This document shows positions 35,401 to 44,178 of a stretch of DNA of 64,000 nt, piece by piece. Origin of the DNA: an uncultured Pelagibacteraceae bacterium (GTDB lineage Bacteria > Pseudomonadota > Alphaproteobacteria > Pelagibacterales > Pelagibacteraceae); NCBI GenBank assembly GCA_902635685.1, contig CACPOY010000001.1, positions 1 through 64,000 on the forward strand, written 5' to 3'. Below the pieces are notes generated by a model. It was not told the origin of the DNA. It saw nothing but the letters and a program-made list of their open reading frames with translations, and made no database searches. Both the position numbers and the translations under genes were made by a program. Numbering within the stretch: the stretch's first letter is position 1; each line of letters begins with the position of its first letter.

Positions 35401-36140
35401 TTAAGAGATTTATATTTTTCAACGCCTTCTTTTAAGTCACCATTAAAAATTAATTTTCCATTTTCAAGAATTACAACTTTATTACAAAGTTCAACAATAT
35501 TTTCTATTTGGTGACTAACGAATATTAAAGAGGAGTTCTTATGATTTATCTTTGATTTGATTTTTTTTATTGTTTTTTCTCTAAAAAATTGATCTACGGT
35601 TGCCAACATTTCATCAAAAATATAAATATTACCATCTAGGTGTGATAAAATAGAAAATGCTAATTTTATTGTCATTCCATCAGAATATCTCTTAAGAGGT
35701 GTATCTATAAAATTTCTACACTCTGAAAATTCAATAATTTCTTCAAGATTATTGTCTATATCTTCCTTATTCATTCCATGCAATACACCAGATAAATAAA
35801 TATTTTCTTTACCTGTTAGCTCTGGATGAAAACCAACTCTTCCTTGAAGAATACTACACACTTTTCCGTTTATTAATATTTCACCCTTGGTTGGTATAGT
35901 GATATCAGAAACCATCCTTAGCAATGTTGATTTTCCTGAACCATTGTGTCCTAACAAACCAATTCTATCACCTGTTTTAATCTCTAAACTTATATTATCT
36001 ATAGCTTTAATTTTTTTTAACTCATTATTTTTGGAGGAAATTTTCCCCATAAGGCCCAAAAATTTGTTTTTTCCAAGATAATACTCTTTTTCTAAATTTG
36101 AGATTTTGATTGCTAATGGATTATTGCTATTAAAATTCAT
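35394..36140 (-). CDS. Polysaccharide ABC exporter, ATP-binding subunit (Wzt/KpsT/TagH type)
   Basis: A 248-aa ATPase. Walker A is GLLGHNGSGKST, the signature region is SDGMTIKLAFS (degenerate, as in this subfamily), and Walker B is IYIFDEMLATVD, with the H-loop in LIFVSHQIENI. There is no C-terminal glycan-binding domain, so it resembles the short O-antigen/teichoic-acid exporters. Together with the permease upstream it moves a finished lipid-linked glycan across the inner membrane. The two genes overlap by 4 nt. Confidence 0.93.
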   Translation of the reverse strand: MNFNSNNPLAIKISNLEKEYYLGKNKFLGLMGKISSKNNELKKIKAIDNISLEIKTGDRIGLLGHNGSGKSTLLRMVSDITIPTKGEILINGKVCSILQGRVGFHPELTGKENIYLSGVLHGMNKEDIDNNLEEIIEFSECRNFIDTPLKRYSDGMTIKLAFSILSHLDGNIYIFDEMLATVDQFFREKTIKKIKSKINHKNSSLIFVSHQIENIVELCNKVVILENGKLIFNGDLKEGVEKYKSLNQ

Positions 36141-36982
36141 ATTAAATCCACCATCATCTTATCTTTATTTAAAAAAAGTTTTATTGAAAATACAAATAAA
36201 GCAAATGAAATTATCAATTGTGATATAATTTGATTTAAAGTTATTCCAAAATCAGAACCAAACCAGGCCCATCTGAATGTTTCTGCTATTAATGTAAGTG
36301 GATTAATATAAAGAATATAGCTTAAATATCCAGTCAAGTTACCTGATGAATAAAGCACACAACTAATGACCATTAAAATTTGAATTATAATACTATTAGC
36401 ATAAACAATATCTCTATATTTAATACTCAAACTTGCAACTGCCAATGCATAAATCAAAGATAAAAATATACAGTATGCAATTAAAGGAAATATTATAAAA
36501 AATCTTATTGATATTGAGATTGTAAAATCAGTCTTTAAAATAAAAATGATATTAAATGCTACAAAAATTGAAAATGAGACTAGAAATACTATAAAATTAT
36601 ATATTATTGGACTTATTATAAATATTGTTCTTGGTATAGATATTTGTTGAATAAGTTTTATGTTATTAATGATTCCTTGTGATCCTCTTAAAGCACCATT
36701 AGAAAATAAACTCCAAAATATAAATCCCGATAAATAAAATAAATAATTTGGAATCTCGCCAGAAAAATTTACATTTGCAACGTTAGTTAATAAAAAATTA
36801 AAAATCAATGCCTGAATAAAAGGTATCAAAAATAGATATCCTGGCCCAACTAAAGATTGGGCAAAATTAGTTTTCAAATCTTTTTTAATAATTTCTGAAA
36901 AAAGATTTTTTTTTTGAAAAATATCCAAAAAGAAATTTTTAAAATTTTTTTCTCTGTTTTTTATTTTGTAAGTCCAATTCAT
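36137..36982 (-). CDS. Polysaccharide ABC exporter, permease subunit (Wzm/KpsM/TagG type)
   Basis: A 281-aa ABC-2 type permease. The N-terminal amphipathic segment contains KKDLKTNFAQSLVGPGYLFL, followed by six spans with SGFIFWSLFSNGALRGSQGI and IIQILMVISCVLYSSG, typical of O-antigen/capsule exporters. It implies that at least one glycan is completed in the cytoplasm and exported as a whole, rather than by flippase and polymerase. It starts at the base where the upstream E1-beta gene ends. Confidence 0.92.
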   Translation of the reverse strand: MNWTYKIKNREKNFKNFFLDIFQKKNLFSEIIKKDLKTNFAQSLVGPGYLFLIPFIQALIFNFLLTNVANVNFSGEIPNYLFYLSGFIFWSLFSNGALRGSQGIINNIKLIQQISIPRTIFIISPIIYNFIVFLVSFSIFVAFNIIFILKTDFTISISIRFFIIFPLIAYCIFLSLIYALAVASLSIKYRDIVYANSIIIQILMVISCVLYSSGNLTGYLSYILYINPLTLIAETFRWAWFGSDFGITLNQIISQLIISFALFVFSIKLFLNKDKMMVDLI

Positions 36983-38016
36983 TAAAAAGGTCCTCTAAAA
37001 TTTTTATTTGGTATATCGTGTAATTTATAACTATATTTGCTTGTATCAAATTTTGAGTTAATAGATAAAAAATTGCAGATAATTTTCACTGTCTTTTTAA
37101 TTTGGGGATAAACTTTGTCAGATAGATAAAATGAAGTTGGAACAGACATTTCTTCATTTGAGATTATTTTGCTTCTAAATAAAACACCAGAGGTATGAAC
37201 CCTGGCTAAAATTTCACTAGATACTGACATCGATTTGTGTGTTGGCTCTAATAAAATTAAATTTTTAGTTTTTTTCACAGATTTTGCTATCATGTCTACT
37301 TTAAGAGGATTAATTGATAAAATTTTAATAATATCAAATTTTATCTTTTTTTGACTAAAAATTTTTTTTAAAATATAAGCATCCAAGACTGTGTTGCCAA
37401 TGCATACAATTGTTCCTTTATTTCCAGATGAAACTTTTTCAACAGATTTAATTTTTTTCTGGAATTTTATTTTTGACTCCAACTCATAAAGCCATCTATG
37501 TTCAATTATTATTACAGGATTTGGATCAAATATAGAGTGATATAAAATATTGAATATATCGTTAGAGTTAAATGGAAAGTAAACCTTTAGCCCAGGCACA
37601 CTTCCTAACATAGCCTGAAAATTTTGAGAGTGTGTAGGTCCTTGCCCCCAACCCTTCCCAACTATCGCTCTTATCGTAATATTTGACTGAAGGTTTCCCC
37701 CATACATAAAATGTATTTTAGCAGCATTGTTTATTATTTGGTCAAACGACAAAAGCATAAAATCAAAACGTTGATGAGTTAAAATAGCTTTTTTTTTTAA
37801 ACCATAACCAACACATATTCCTGTTAGTGCATTTTCTGAACAAGGAACATCAAAAACTCTTTTTTTTCCAAATTTTTCTTGTAAACCTGTGGTTGTTTCA
37901 AAAATATTTTTTGGGTCTCCCACTCCCAGACCCATTAATAAAATATCTTTGTCTTTTTTAAGGGCTCTTTGTAAAGCTAAATTTATTGCTGTTTTGAATT
38001 TAACGGGATTTTTCAT
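36982..38016 (-). CDS. Thiamine-diphosphate 2-oxoacid dehydrogenase E1 beta-like subunit
   Basis: A 344-aa protein like AcoB/PdhB. It has ALKKDKDILLMGLGVGDP, the catalytic-site Glu in VFDVPCSENALTGICVG, the GQGPTHSQ segment (active-site His) and SVPGLKVYFP. With its partner at 38000 it would form an alpha2beta2 decarboxylase. No E2 or E3 gene is present nearby, so it may pass a two-carbon unit to a sugar rather than feed acetyl-CoA synthesis. This is inferred from context. It overlaps the alpha gene by 17 nt. Confidence 0.85.
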   Translation of the reverse strand: MKNPVKFKTAINLALQRALKKDKDILLMGLGVGDPKNIFETTTGLQEKFGKKRVFDVPCSENALTGICVGYGLKKKAILTHQRFDFMLLSFDQIINNAAKIHFMYGGNLQSNITIRAIVGKGWGQGPTHSQNFQAMLGSVPGLKVYFPFNSNDIFNILYHSIFDPNPVIIIEHRWLYELESKIKFQKKIKSVEKVSSGNKGTIVCIGNTVLDAYILKKIFSQKKIKFDIIKILSINPLKVDMIAKSVKKTKNLILLEPTHKSMSVSSEILARVHTSGVLFRSKIISNEEMSVPTSFYLSDKVYPQIKKTVKIICNFLSINSKFDTSKYSYKLHDIPNKNFRGPF

Positions 38017-38965
38017 TATAAATTAATTTTTTTGTTGTGGAAAAATTTGGTCTTGGATAATTTTTTGAATTTTTGTAAAGGTTATGAATATAATTTTCAA
38101 TTTCTTTTTCTAAGGCAACTATTTGCTTGTTTTTCATTATATTTTTTTTTACAAGATAATTAGAAAAAAATGAAATTGGACATTTTCTTTTCCATCTTTT
38201 TATCTCTTTTTTTGGCCTGTAATTCAAATTGTCATCATCATAGGGACCACAATGTTCTACATACCGGTAAGTGTTAAATTTAATGAAAAATGGTTTTTTT
38301 TTAGAAAAAATATATTTTTTTGCTTTTTGATAAGTTTTTATAACTTGAAAAATATTATTACCATCTGCCTCAATAGCTTCTATACCCATTTTTTTAACAA
38401 CTTTTAATATATCGCGATTTTCAGGCTGCCTAACACTTAATGAAGAATAGACTGAATATTTATTATCTTCACAAATGAAGAGTGTTGGTAAATTTTTAAG
38501 GGCTGAAAAGTTTACCGACTCGAAAAAAACACCCTGCTCCGTTGCCCCATCTCCAAAAAAAATTAGTGTAAGATTTTTTTTATTTTCCATTTTTTGTGAA
38601 AGTGAGAGACCTACTCCAACTGGGATACTATTTCCAACTATCGCTGAACTTGATATGAAGCCAACAGATTTATCAGTTAAGTGCATTGATCCACCGATGC
38701 CCCCTGAACAACCTTTTAAACCTAATATTTCAGCAAACATATTTTTAATGTTGCCTCCTTTCCCAATATAATGAGCATGTGCTCTGTGAGAACTAACAGC
38801 TAAATCTTTAGAATTAAATACAAAATTAATAGCAGCACTTATCGCTTCCTGACCAATCGAAAGGTGTACAGGACACCTAAAGATATTCTTGTGATACTCT
38901 TTAGAAATTAATTCTTCTGTTTTTCTTATTAAGAATAAGTTTTGTAAAACTTTTCTGTATTTCAT
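38000..38965 (-). CDS. Thiamine-diphosphate 2-oxoacid dehydrogenase E1 alpha-like subunit
   Basis: A 321-aa protein like AcoA/PdhA. It has CPVHLSIGQEAISAAI, SSHRAHAHYIGKGG, GSMHLTD, and the ThDP/Mg motif IFFGDGATEQGVFFESVN ending in ICEDNKYS. It forms the cofactor site with the beta subunit of the next gene. Its position inside an exporter and epimerase block, next to a second ThDP enzyme pair on the other strand, argues for a role in an unusual sugar. The start is 58 nt from the divergent dehydratase gene. Confidence 0.88.
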   Translation of the reverse strand: MKYRKVLQNLFLIRKTEELISKEYHKNIFRCPVHLSIGQEAISAAINFVFNSKDLAVSSHRAHAHYIGKGGNIKNMFAEILGLKGCSGGIGGSMHLTDKSVGFISSSAIVGNSIPVGVGLSLSQKMENKKNLTLIFFGDGATEQGVFFESVNFSALKNLPTLFICEDNKYSVYSSLSVRQPENRDILKVVKKMGIEAIEADGNNIFQVIKTYQKAKKYIFSKKKPFFIKFNTYRYVEHCGPYDDDNLNYRPKKEIKRWKRKCPISFFSNYLVKKNIMKNKQIVALEKEIENYIHNLYKNSKNYPRPNFSTTKKLIYNEKSR

Positions 38966-39023
38966 TTTTCAGATTTCATGTAAACATTCTTTATTTTTTA
39001 ATTTAAATATATATATATAGATA

Positions 39024-40010
39024 GTGAAAAAAATACTAGTTATTGGTTGTAATTCATTCTCTGGAAGTTCATTTGTTGATTATCTAGACGAAAAACAATT
39101 CAAAATTTATGGAATAAGCAGGTATTCTTATAAAGATAAATTTAATAGGTTTTATAATAACAAAAAAAAGATCACTTTTAGACAACTTAATCTAAATAAA
39201 GATTTAAAAAAAATATGTGCCTATATTATCAAAATTAGACCTAATTATATAATTAACTTTACCTCTGAGAGTATGGTAGCTGAAAGCTGGTTATTCCCTG
39301 AGGATTGGTACAAGCTAAACAGTTATATACTTCCAACTTTTTATCATAAAATTTCAAATTTTAAATTTATTCAAAAGTTTATTCATTTTTCGACACCAGA
39401 GGTATATGGATCCACTAAAGGAAATATATCAGAAAACAACTACTATAACCCAAGCACTCCATATGGAATTTCTAGAGTTACAGCTGATCAAGTTTGCCAA
39501 ACATTATTCAAATTTAAAAAATTTCCAGTAATTATAACCAGAGCCTCTAATGTTTATGGGGAATATCAAAGATTGTATAGAATAATACCAAAAACTATTT
39601 TTTTTATATCAAAAAATAAAAAAATTCATTTACATGGGGGTGGGAAAAGTAAAAGAAATTTTATTCATATAGACGATGTTTCAAGAGCATTACTAATCTT
39701 ATTAAAAAAGGGGGTGATAGGAGAAACTTACCATATATCTTCATCAAAAATTATATCTATTAAAGATTTAGTAAAATTTGTTGGATCTAAATTCGATAAG
39801 AAATTTTCTGAAATTACTAAAGTTTCAAAAGAAAGACTTGGGAAAGATGAGCTATACTTTTTAAACTCAAATAAACTGCGAGGGTTAGGTTGGAAACCTA
39901 GAATTTCTTTGATCAATGGGATTGATAGAGTTTCAAAATGGATATCGAGTAAATCATCCGCTCTCAAAAATGAAAAGGCATTTTATGAACATAAGAAAAA
40001 ATCTTCTTAA
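39024..40010 (+). CDS. NAD-dependent nucleotide-sugar 4,6-dehydratase/epimerase-like
   Basis: A 328-aa extended SDR starting at GTG 39024. The Rossmann motif is divergent (VIGCNSFSGSSFVDYL), NFTSESMVAESW replaces the usual AAESHV strand, and the catalytic pair is in STPYGISRVTADQ, where the usual Lys of Y-x3-K is Arg. SNVYGEYQRLYRIIPK and KRNFIHIDD follow the dTDP-glucose dehydratase pattern. The Lys-to-Arg change suggests altered or reduced catalysis. It precedes the split transketolase genes and overlaps the first. Confidence 0.8.
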   Translation: MKKILVIGCNSFSGSSFVDYLDEKQFKIYGISRYSYKDKFNRFYNNKKKITFRQLNLNKDLKKICAYIIKIRPNYIINFTSESMVAESWLFPEDWYKLNSYILPTFYHKISNFKFIQKFIHFSTPEVYGSTKGNISENNYYNPSTPYGISRVTADQVCQTLFKFKKFPVIITRASNVYGEYQRLYRIIPKTIFFISKNKKIHLHGGGKSKRNFIHIDDVSRALLILLKKGVIGETYHISSSKIISIKDLVKFVGSKFDKKFSEITKVSKERLGKDELYFLNSNKLRGLGWKPRISLINGIDRVSKWISSKSSALKNEKAFYEHKKKSS

Positions 40011-40788
40011 TAAAGATTTAAGATTAAAAATAATTGAAACAATAATAAATGCGAAAGAAGGTCATATTCCAAGCTCCTTATCAATAGTAGACATTATTAA
40101 TTTTCTTTACGAAAAAAAAATTAAGATAAAATCACCTAATGATGACAAGAGAGACATATTTATTTTAAGTAAAGGTCATGGTGCAATGGCACTTTATGTA
40201 GTATTAAATAAATTTGGTTTTTTATCTAACACAGAATTAAAAAAATACGGAGATTCAAAAAGTGCCCTAGGGGGACATCCTGATATGACAAAAATAAAAT
40301 ATGTTGAAGCATCAACAGGTTCTTTGGGTCATGGATTTTGTACAGCTGTTGGAAGTGCTTTAGCTTTAAAAATCAAGAATAAAAAAAACACCGTCTATTG
40401 TCTGACCGGAGATGGAGAATGTCATGAAGGAACTATTTGGGAAGCAGCTAATATAGCAACAAATAATAAATTAAATAATTTGCTCAATATTGTGGATGTA
40501 AATGACTCAGCCAAACAATTAATGCCAATTGATAATCTAGGTTTAAAATGGAAAGCGTTTGGATGGAATGTTTTGAAATGCAATGGACACTCAAATTCTA
40601 GTTTAAACCAAGCTTTTAGAAAATTTAAAAACTTTAAAAATAAAAAACCTACTGTAATTTTAGCTAAAACGACCAAAGGTATGGGAATACCATTCATGGA
40701 AGGGCATGGAAGATGGCATCACAAAATTCCTAATGAGGAAGAATTCACTAAAATAAAAAAATTGTTAGGGTTTAATGAAAAAAATTAG
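39970..40788 (+). CDS. Transketolase N-terminal subunit
   Basis: Frame of the N-terminal half of a two-gene transketolase. It has AKEGHIPSSLSIVDI, ILSKGHGAMALYVVL, GGHPDM, STGSLGHGFCTAVG and the ThDP motif CLTGDGECHEGTIWEA. I place the start at ATG 39970 (MKRHFMNIRKN) or 39985. The longer ATG at 39916 would overlap the upstream gene by 95 nt and add a non-family segment. It pairs with the C-terminal subunit by a 14-nt overlap, and in surface loci such pairs make unusual ketose-derived or branched sugars. Confidence 0.87.
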   Translation: MKRHFMNIRKNLLNKDLRLKIIETIINAKEGHIPSSLSIVDIINFLYEKKIKIKSPNDDKRDIFILSKGHGAMALYVVLNKFGFLSNTELKKYGDSKSALGGHPDMTKIKYVEASTGSLGHGFCTAVGSALALKIKNKKNTVYCLTGDGECHEGTIWEAANIATNNKLNNLLNIVDVNDSAKQLMPIDNLGLKWKAFGWNVLKCNGHSNSSLNQAFRKFKNFKNKKPTVILAKTTKGMGIPFMEGHGRWHHKIPNEEEFTKIKKLLGFNEKN

Positions 40789-41692
40789 ACAACAATTTGC
40801 TGAGACTGTTCTCAAAATTGGTAAAAAAGATAAGAATATTGTTGTTATGGTTGGAGATATAAGTCATGGTATTATGCAACCATTTGCAAAAAATAATCCT
40901 AGAAGATATTTTAATATAGGTATATGTGAACCCGCTATGGTTAATGTAGCTGCAGGAATAAGTAAAATGGGCCTAATACCAATTGTCCACACGATTACCC
41001 CCTTTTTAATAGAAAGATCATTTGAACAAATTAAACTCGATTTTGGTTATCAAAAACTTCCTGTCAACTTGGTAAGCGTAGGTGACACATTTGATTATTC
41101 TAAACTTGGCTGTAGTCATCATAGTTACTCTGATTTAGCCATGATGAACCAATTTAATAATTCACAATTCATTTATCCTGGCTCAGCTGAGGAGTTTGAT
41201 ATTTTATTTAACCAGGCTTATAGACAAAAAAAAATTAACTATTTTAGAATTTCAGATTTTTCACATAGTTTTAAATTTAGTAAAAATAAGATAAAACTAG
41301 GTAAGGGTATTAAATTCCAAAAAGGTAAAGATTTAACAATAATTTGCACTGCAAACTTTTTGAATGATGCAAATTTGGTTTCAGAAAACTTAAAAAAAGA
41401 AAAAAAAACAACTGAAATAATATATTTACATACTATTAAGCCGATAGATAAAAATTTGATAATAAAAAGCGTGAAAAAAACCAAAAAAGTTCTTATTTTA
41501 GATAAATTTAATTTTCATAGTGGTTTAGCAAATATTTGTATAAACTTGCTAAAAGATTTGCGTAATATAAAAATTGAAAGTATCAGTATCAACGATTTTA
41601 TTCATGATTATGGGTCTTATGAGAATTTAAAAAATAAAGCAGGTTTTAGCCAAAAAAATATTATGCTAAAAGTAAATAAATTATTTAAATAA
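40775..41692 (+). CDS. Transketolase C-terminal subunit
   Basis: A 305-aa protein carrying the pyrimidine-binding half: VVMVGDISHGIMQ, FNIGICEPAMVNVAAGISK (with the catalytic Glu), TPFLIERSFEQIKLDFGYQ and GCSHHSYSDLAMM. The C-terminal regulatory domain ends near MLKVNKLFK. It needs the preceding gene product for a full active site. A complete core transketolase is already encoded at the window start, so this is a specialised second enzyme. Its 3' end overlaps a converging gene by 12 nt. Confidence 0.87.
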   Translation: MKKIRQQFAETVLKIGKKDKNIVVMVGDISHGIMQPFAKNNPRRYFNIGICEPAMVNVAAGISKMGLIPIVHTITPFLIERSFEQIKLDFGYQKLPVNLVSVGDTFDYSKLGCSHHSYSDLAMMNQFNNSQFIYPGSAEEFDILFNQAYRQKKINYFRISDFSHSFKFSKNKIKLGKGIKFQKGKDLTIICTANFLNDANLVSENLKKEKKTTEIIYLHTIKPIDKNLIIKSVKKTKKVLILDKFNFHSGLANICINLLKDLRNIKIESISINDFIHDYGSYENLKNKAGFSQKNIMLKVNKLFK

Positions 41693-42643
41693 AAATTTTT
41701 TTATCTTAATTAAATTTAAAAAATTATCATCATCTGATAAAAGTACATTTCTTCTTCTATTCAATATTTTAGATTTTTCATCCCGCTCTAGTCCTAAATT
41801 ATCTTCGTGCAAGCCTCTATTGTTGCCATCACCCCAAACTTTCCAACTTATTGAGTTATATTCATTAATCCAACATATTGTTTGTGGACCACCATTAACA
41901 AAAAGATTGAAATTTGAAATTTTATAAAGAGCTGATCTTGTAATTATATCATATGATGCATTTGGAAAAAGTTCATATTTTTTAAAAAAATCTTTTTTAT
42001 AAATTTTTTCAAAATCCCTTATAACAATTATAAAAAAATTTTTTTTTTCTAAATATTCTATAAATTTTTTCCAGTCTTTAAGTGATGAGTTTCTCTCAAC
42101 TGTATAAGAGCTTTCTCTCAATGTTATTGTAATAATTTTTTTTTTTGTATTAATTTGACTCTTAACATTTTTTGAAACTAAATTTGGAACACTCATTTTT
42201 GTAAAAGAAAAAATTTTATCATCTTTTTCAAGATTTGCCCAAATACATTGTTTAACATATTTTCTTTTATCAATATTAATATGGTAATTATAAGGAAATA
42301 ATGAAGTTTCTTTTTTGAAAGTTTTCTTAAACTCATCTCTACTTTTAAAAAAATAGAAATTCTCATAATGCTCTTTAAACATACCAATTGATGGCAACAC
42401 TATATTTTGTAAACGTGATTTAGCATATTCTAATTGATTATTTTTCTCCCTTTTAAATTGGTAATATTTAAAACCATTGAATGAACCTGGGATAATACAT
42501 AAATCCATGTATTTAAGTTTATTTTTTTTTTTAAACAACATTGCATTTTGAAAAAAAACTAAAAAGTCATGACTGCAATTAATTTTATCCAAATCATATA
42601 CAGCTAATAATCTATTGCTTTTTTTTTTAAAATAAGAAAACAT
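41681..42643 (-). CDS. Unrecognised protein, possible glycosyltransferase
   Basis: A 320-aa soluble protein with no family I can name. It has a LAVYDLDKINCSHDFLVFF segment near the N-terminus and a middle strand KKIITITLRESSYTVERNSS. A later GT-B-like region follows: FFIIVIRDFEKIY, ALYKISNFNLFVNGGPQTICWINEY. The end is Arg/Asp-rich. The order of a strand with R-E/W-x-x-F-I-x-Y-L followed by a G-G-P loop is reminiscent of GT9-type transferases. It stands alone on the minus strand between two plus-strand runs. Confidence 0.5.
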   Translation of the reverse strand: MFSYFKKKSNRLLAVYDLDKINCSHDFLVFFQNAMLFKKKNKLKYMDLCIIPGSFNGFKYYQFKREKNNQLEYAKSRLQNIVLPSIGMFKEHYENFYFFKSRDEFKKTFKKETSLFPYNYHINIDKRKYVKQCIWANLEKDDKIFSFTKMSVPNLVSKNVKSQINTKKKIITITLRESSYTVERNSSLKDWKKFIEYLEKKNFFIIVIRDFEKIYKKDFFKKYELFPNASYDIITRSALYKISNFNLFVNGGPQTICWINEYNSISWKVWGDGNNRGLHEDNLGLERDEKSKILNRRRNVLLSDDDNFLNLIKIKKFLFK

Positions 42644-42755
42644 TTGAATTATTATTTTTATACTTTATTAAATCTAATTATAGAAATTAAAATACTTCTG
42701 CTTTATTTTAAACACAATTTAACTATTAATAGTTTAAAATAGCTGATTACTTAGA

Positions 42756-43409
42756 ATGAAAATTAATCTACTCAGAAATTACCCAAAATCAAAAAGAAAC
42801 TTAAATAATAGAGCACTTTTAAAAACCAAAAAAATACAACATATCGCAAGAAAGTTTGGCAAAGAATATTTTGATGGTGAAAGAAGTTATGGTTATGGTG
42901 GATTTAATTATCACAGAAAATTTTGGACACGAGTAGTAAAAGATATAAAAAAAAAATATAAACTTAGTAATAATTCTAAGATTTTAGATGTTGGCTGCGC
43001 TAAAGGATTTTTGATTTATGATTTGAAAAAAATTTTACCAAAAGCAGAAATCTTAGGAATTGATATATCAAAATATGCAATCAAAAATTGCAAAAAAGAG
43101 GTGAAAAAATTTTTAAAATTAGGAAATGCATGTAAACTTGAATTTAAAGATAATTACTTTGATTTAGTTATATCAATTAATACGATTCATAATTTAGATA
43201 AAACTGATTGTGCTAAAGCATTAAAAGAAATGGACCGTGTTACGAAAAAAAATGCTTTTATAACAGTTGATGCTTATAAAAACCCTAAAGAAAAAAATAG
43301 AATGCAAAAATGGAATCTTACAGCGAAAACAATTTTGAGTGAAAAAAACTGGATAAAATTTTTTAAAAAAAATAATTATAATTATGACTATTATTGGTTT
43401 AAACCGTAA
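42756..43409 (+). CDS. Class I SAM-dependent methyltransferase
   Basis: A 217-aa protein. The N-terminal segment has GKEYFDGERSYGYGGFNYH, an Fe-S independent GYGGY-like motif seen in sugar-tailoring methyltransferases. The core is ILDVGCAKGFLIYDLKK, ILGIDISKYAI, YFDLVISINTIHNLD and AFITVDAYKNPKE. It likely methylates a nucleotide sugar or glycan. It opens a six-gene plus-strand operon, 5 nt ahead of an SDR gene. Confidence 0.85.
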   Translation: MKINLLRNYPKSKRNLNNRALLKTKKIQHIARKFGKEYFDGERSYGYGGFNYHRKFWTRVVKDIKKKYKLSNNSKILDVGCAKGFLIYDLKKILPKAEILGIDISKYAIKNCKKEVKKFLKLGNACKLEFKDNYFDLVISINTIHNLDKTDCAKALKEMDRVTKKNAFITVDAYKNPKEKNRMQKWNLTAKTILSEKNWIKFFKKNNYNYDYYWFKP

Positions 43410-43414
43410 CTTAT

Positions 43415-44170
43415 ATGAATATATCTTTTAAAAATAAAATAGCGTTAGTCACTGGTGGTGGAAGGGGTATTGGCAAAAAAATTATTGAGGATTTATTATC
43501 AAGAGATTGTAAAGTTATTAACTTAACAAGAACTATAAAAAAAAAAAGTGAAAAAGAAAACTTAATAAACATAAAGTGTGATTTAGGAAATTTAAAAGAT
43601 GTAAAAAAAAAAATAAATATTTTAAAAAAAAAGAAAATTAACCCAGATATAATTATTAACAATGTTGGTGGAAATCTTAATATAACAAATCCTTTTTCAT
43701 CAACGAGCGAATGGAAAAAGGTTTATGAATTAAATTTTTTTAACTCCATAGAGATAAACAATTTTTTTATCAAAAATATGCAAAAAAAAAAATGGGGACG
43801 TATTTGTTATATTTCTTCAATATCTGCTCTTGAACAACAAGGAACTCCTCAATATTGCTCTGCTAAAGCATCGGTTAATGCCTACGTTAGATCGGTTGGA
43901 AGATATGTTGCAAAAGATGGAATAATAATCACATCTGTAATGCCAGGAGCAATTTTTACTGAAGGTGGATATTGGAACATAAAAAAGAATCGCGATTTCA
44001 GATCTTATAAAAAATATATGACGGAGAGAATGGCGATAGGCAGAATTGGGAAAGTTGATGAAATAAGTAATTTTGTGATATTTTTATGTTCAGAAAAATC
44101 GTCGTTTGCAGTTGGATCATCCTTCTTAGTGGATGGTGGTCAAGGTAAAACTTTTTATCCAAACATATAA
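43415..44170 (+). CDS. Short-chain dehydrogenase/reductase
   Basis: A 251-aa classical SDR. The TGGGRGIG cofactor loop, NNVGG strand, catalytic SSIS and Y-x3-K in QYCSAKASVNAY, and the PGAIFTEGG segment are intact. The C-terminus has the FAVGSSFLVDGGQG family ending. It oxidises or reduces a sugar or small-molecule hydroxyl or ketone with NAD(P). It lies 8 nt before a medium-chain dehydrogenase gene, and the two may act in succession on one precursor. Confidence 0.9.
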   Translation: MNISFKNKIALVTGGGRGIGKKIIEDLLSRDCKVINLTRTIKKKSEKENLINIKCDLGNLKDVKKKINILKKKKINPDIIINNVGGNLNITNPFSSTSEWKKVYELNFFNSIEINNFFIKNMQKKKWGRICYISSISALEQQGTPQYCSAKASVNAYVRSVGRYVAKDGIIITSVMPGAIFTEGGYWNIKKNRDFRSYKKYMTERMAIGRIGKVDEISNFVIFLCSEKSSFAVGSSFLVDGGQGKTFYPNI

Positions 44171-44178
44171 ATTAATAA

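Noticed and set aside
39916-39969. The longer start for the transketolase N-terminal gene
   Set aside because: It would overlap the upstream SDR gene by 95 nt and add residues outside the family. ATG 39970 or 39985 fits better.
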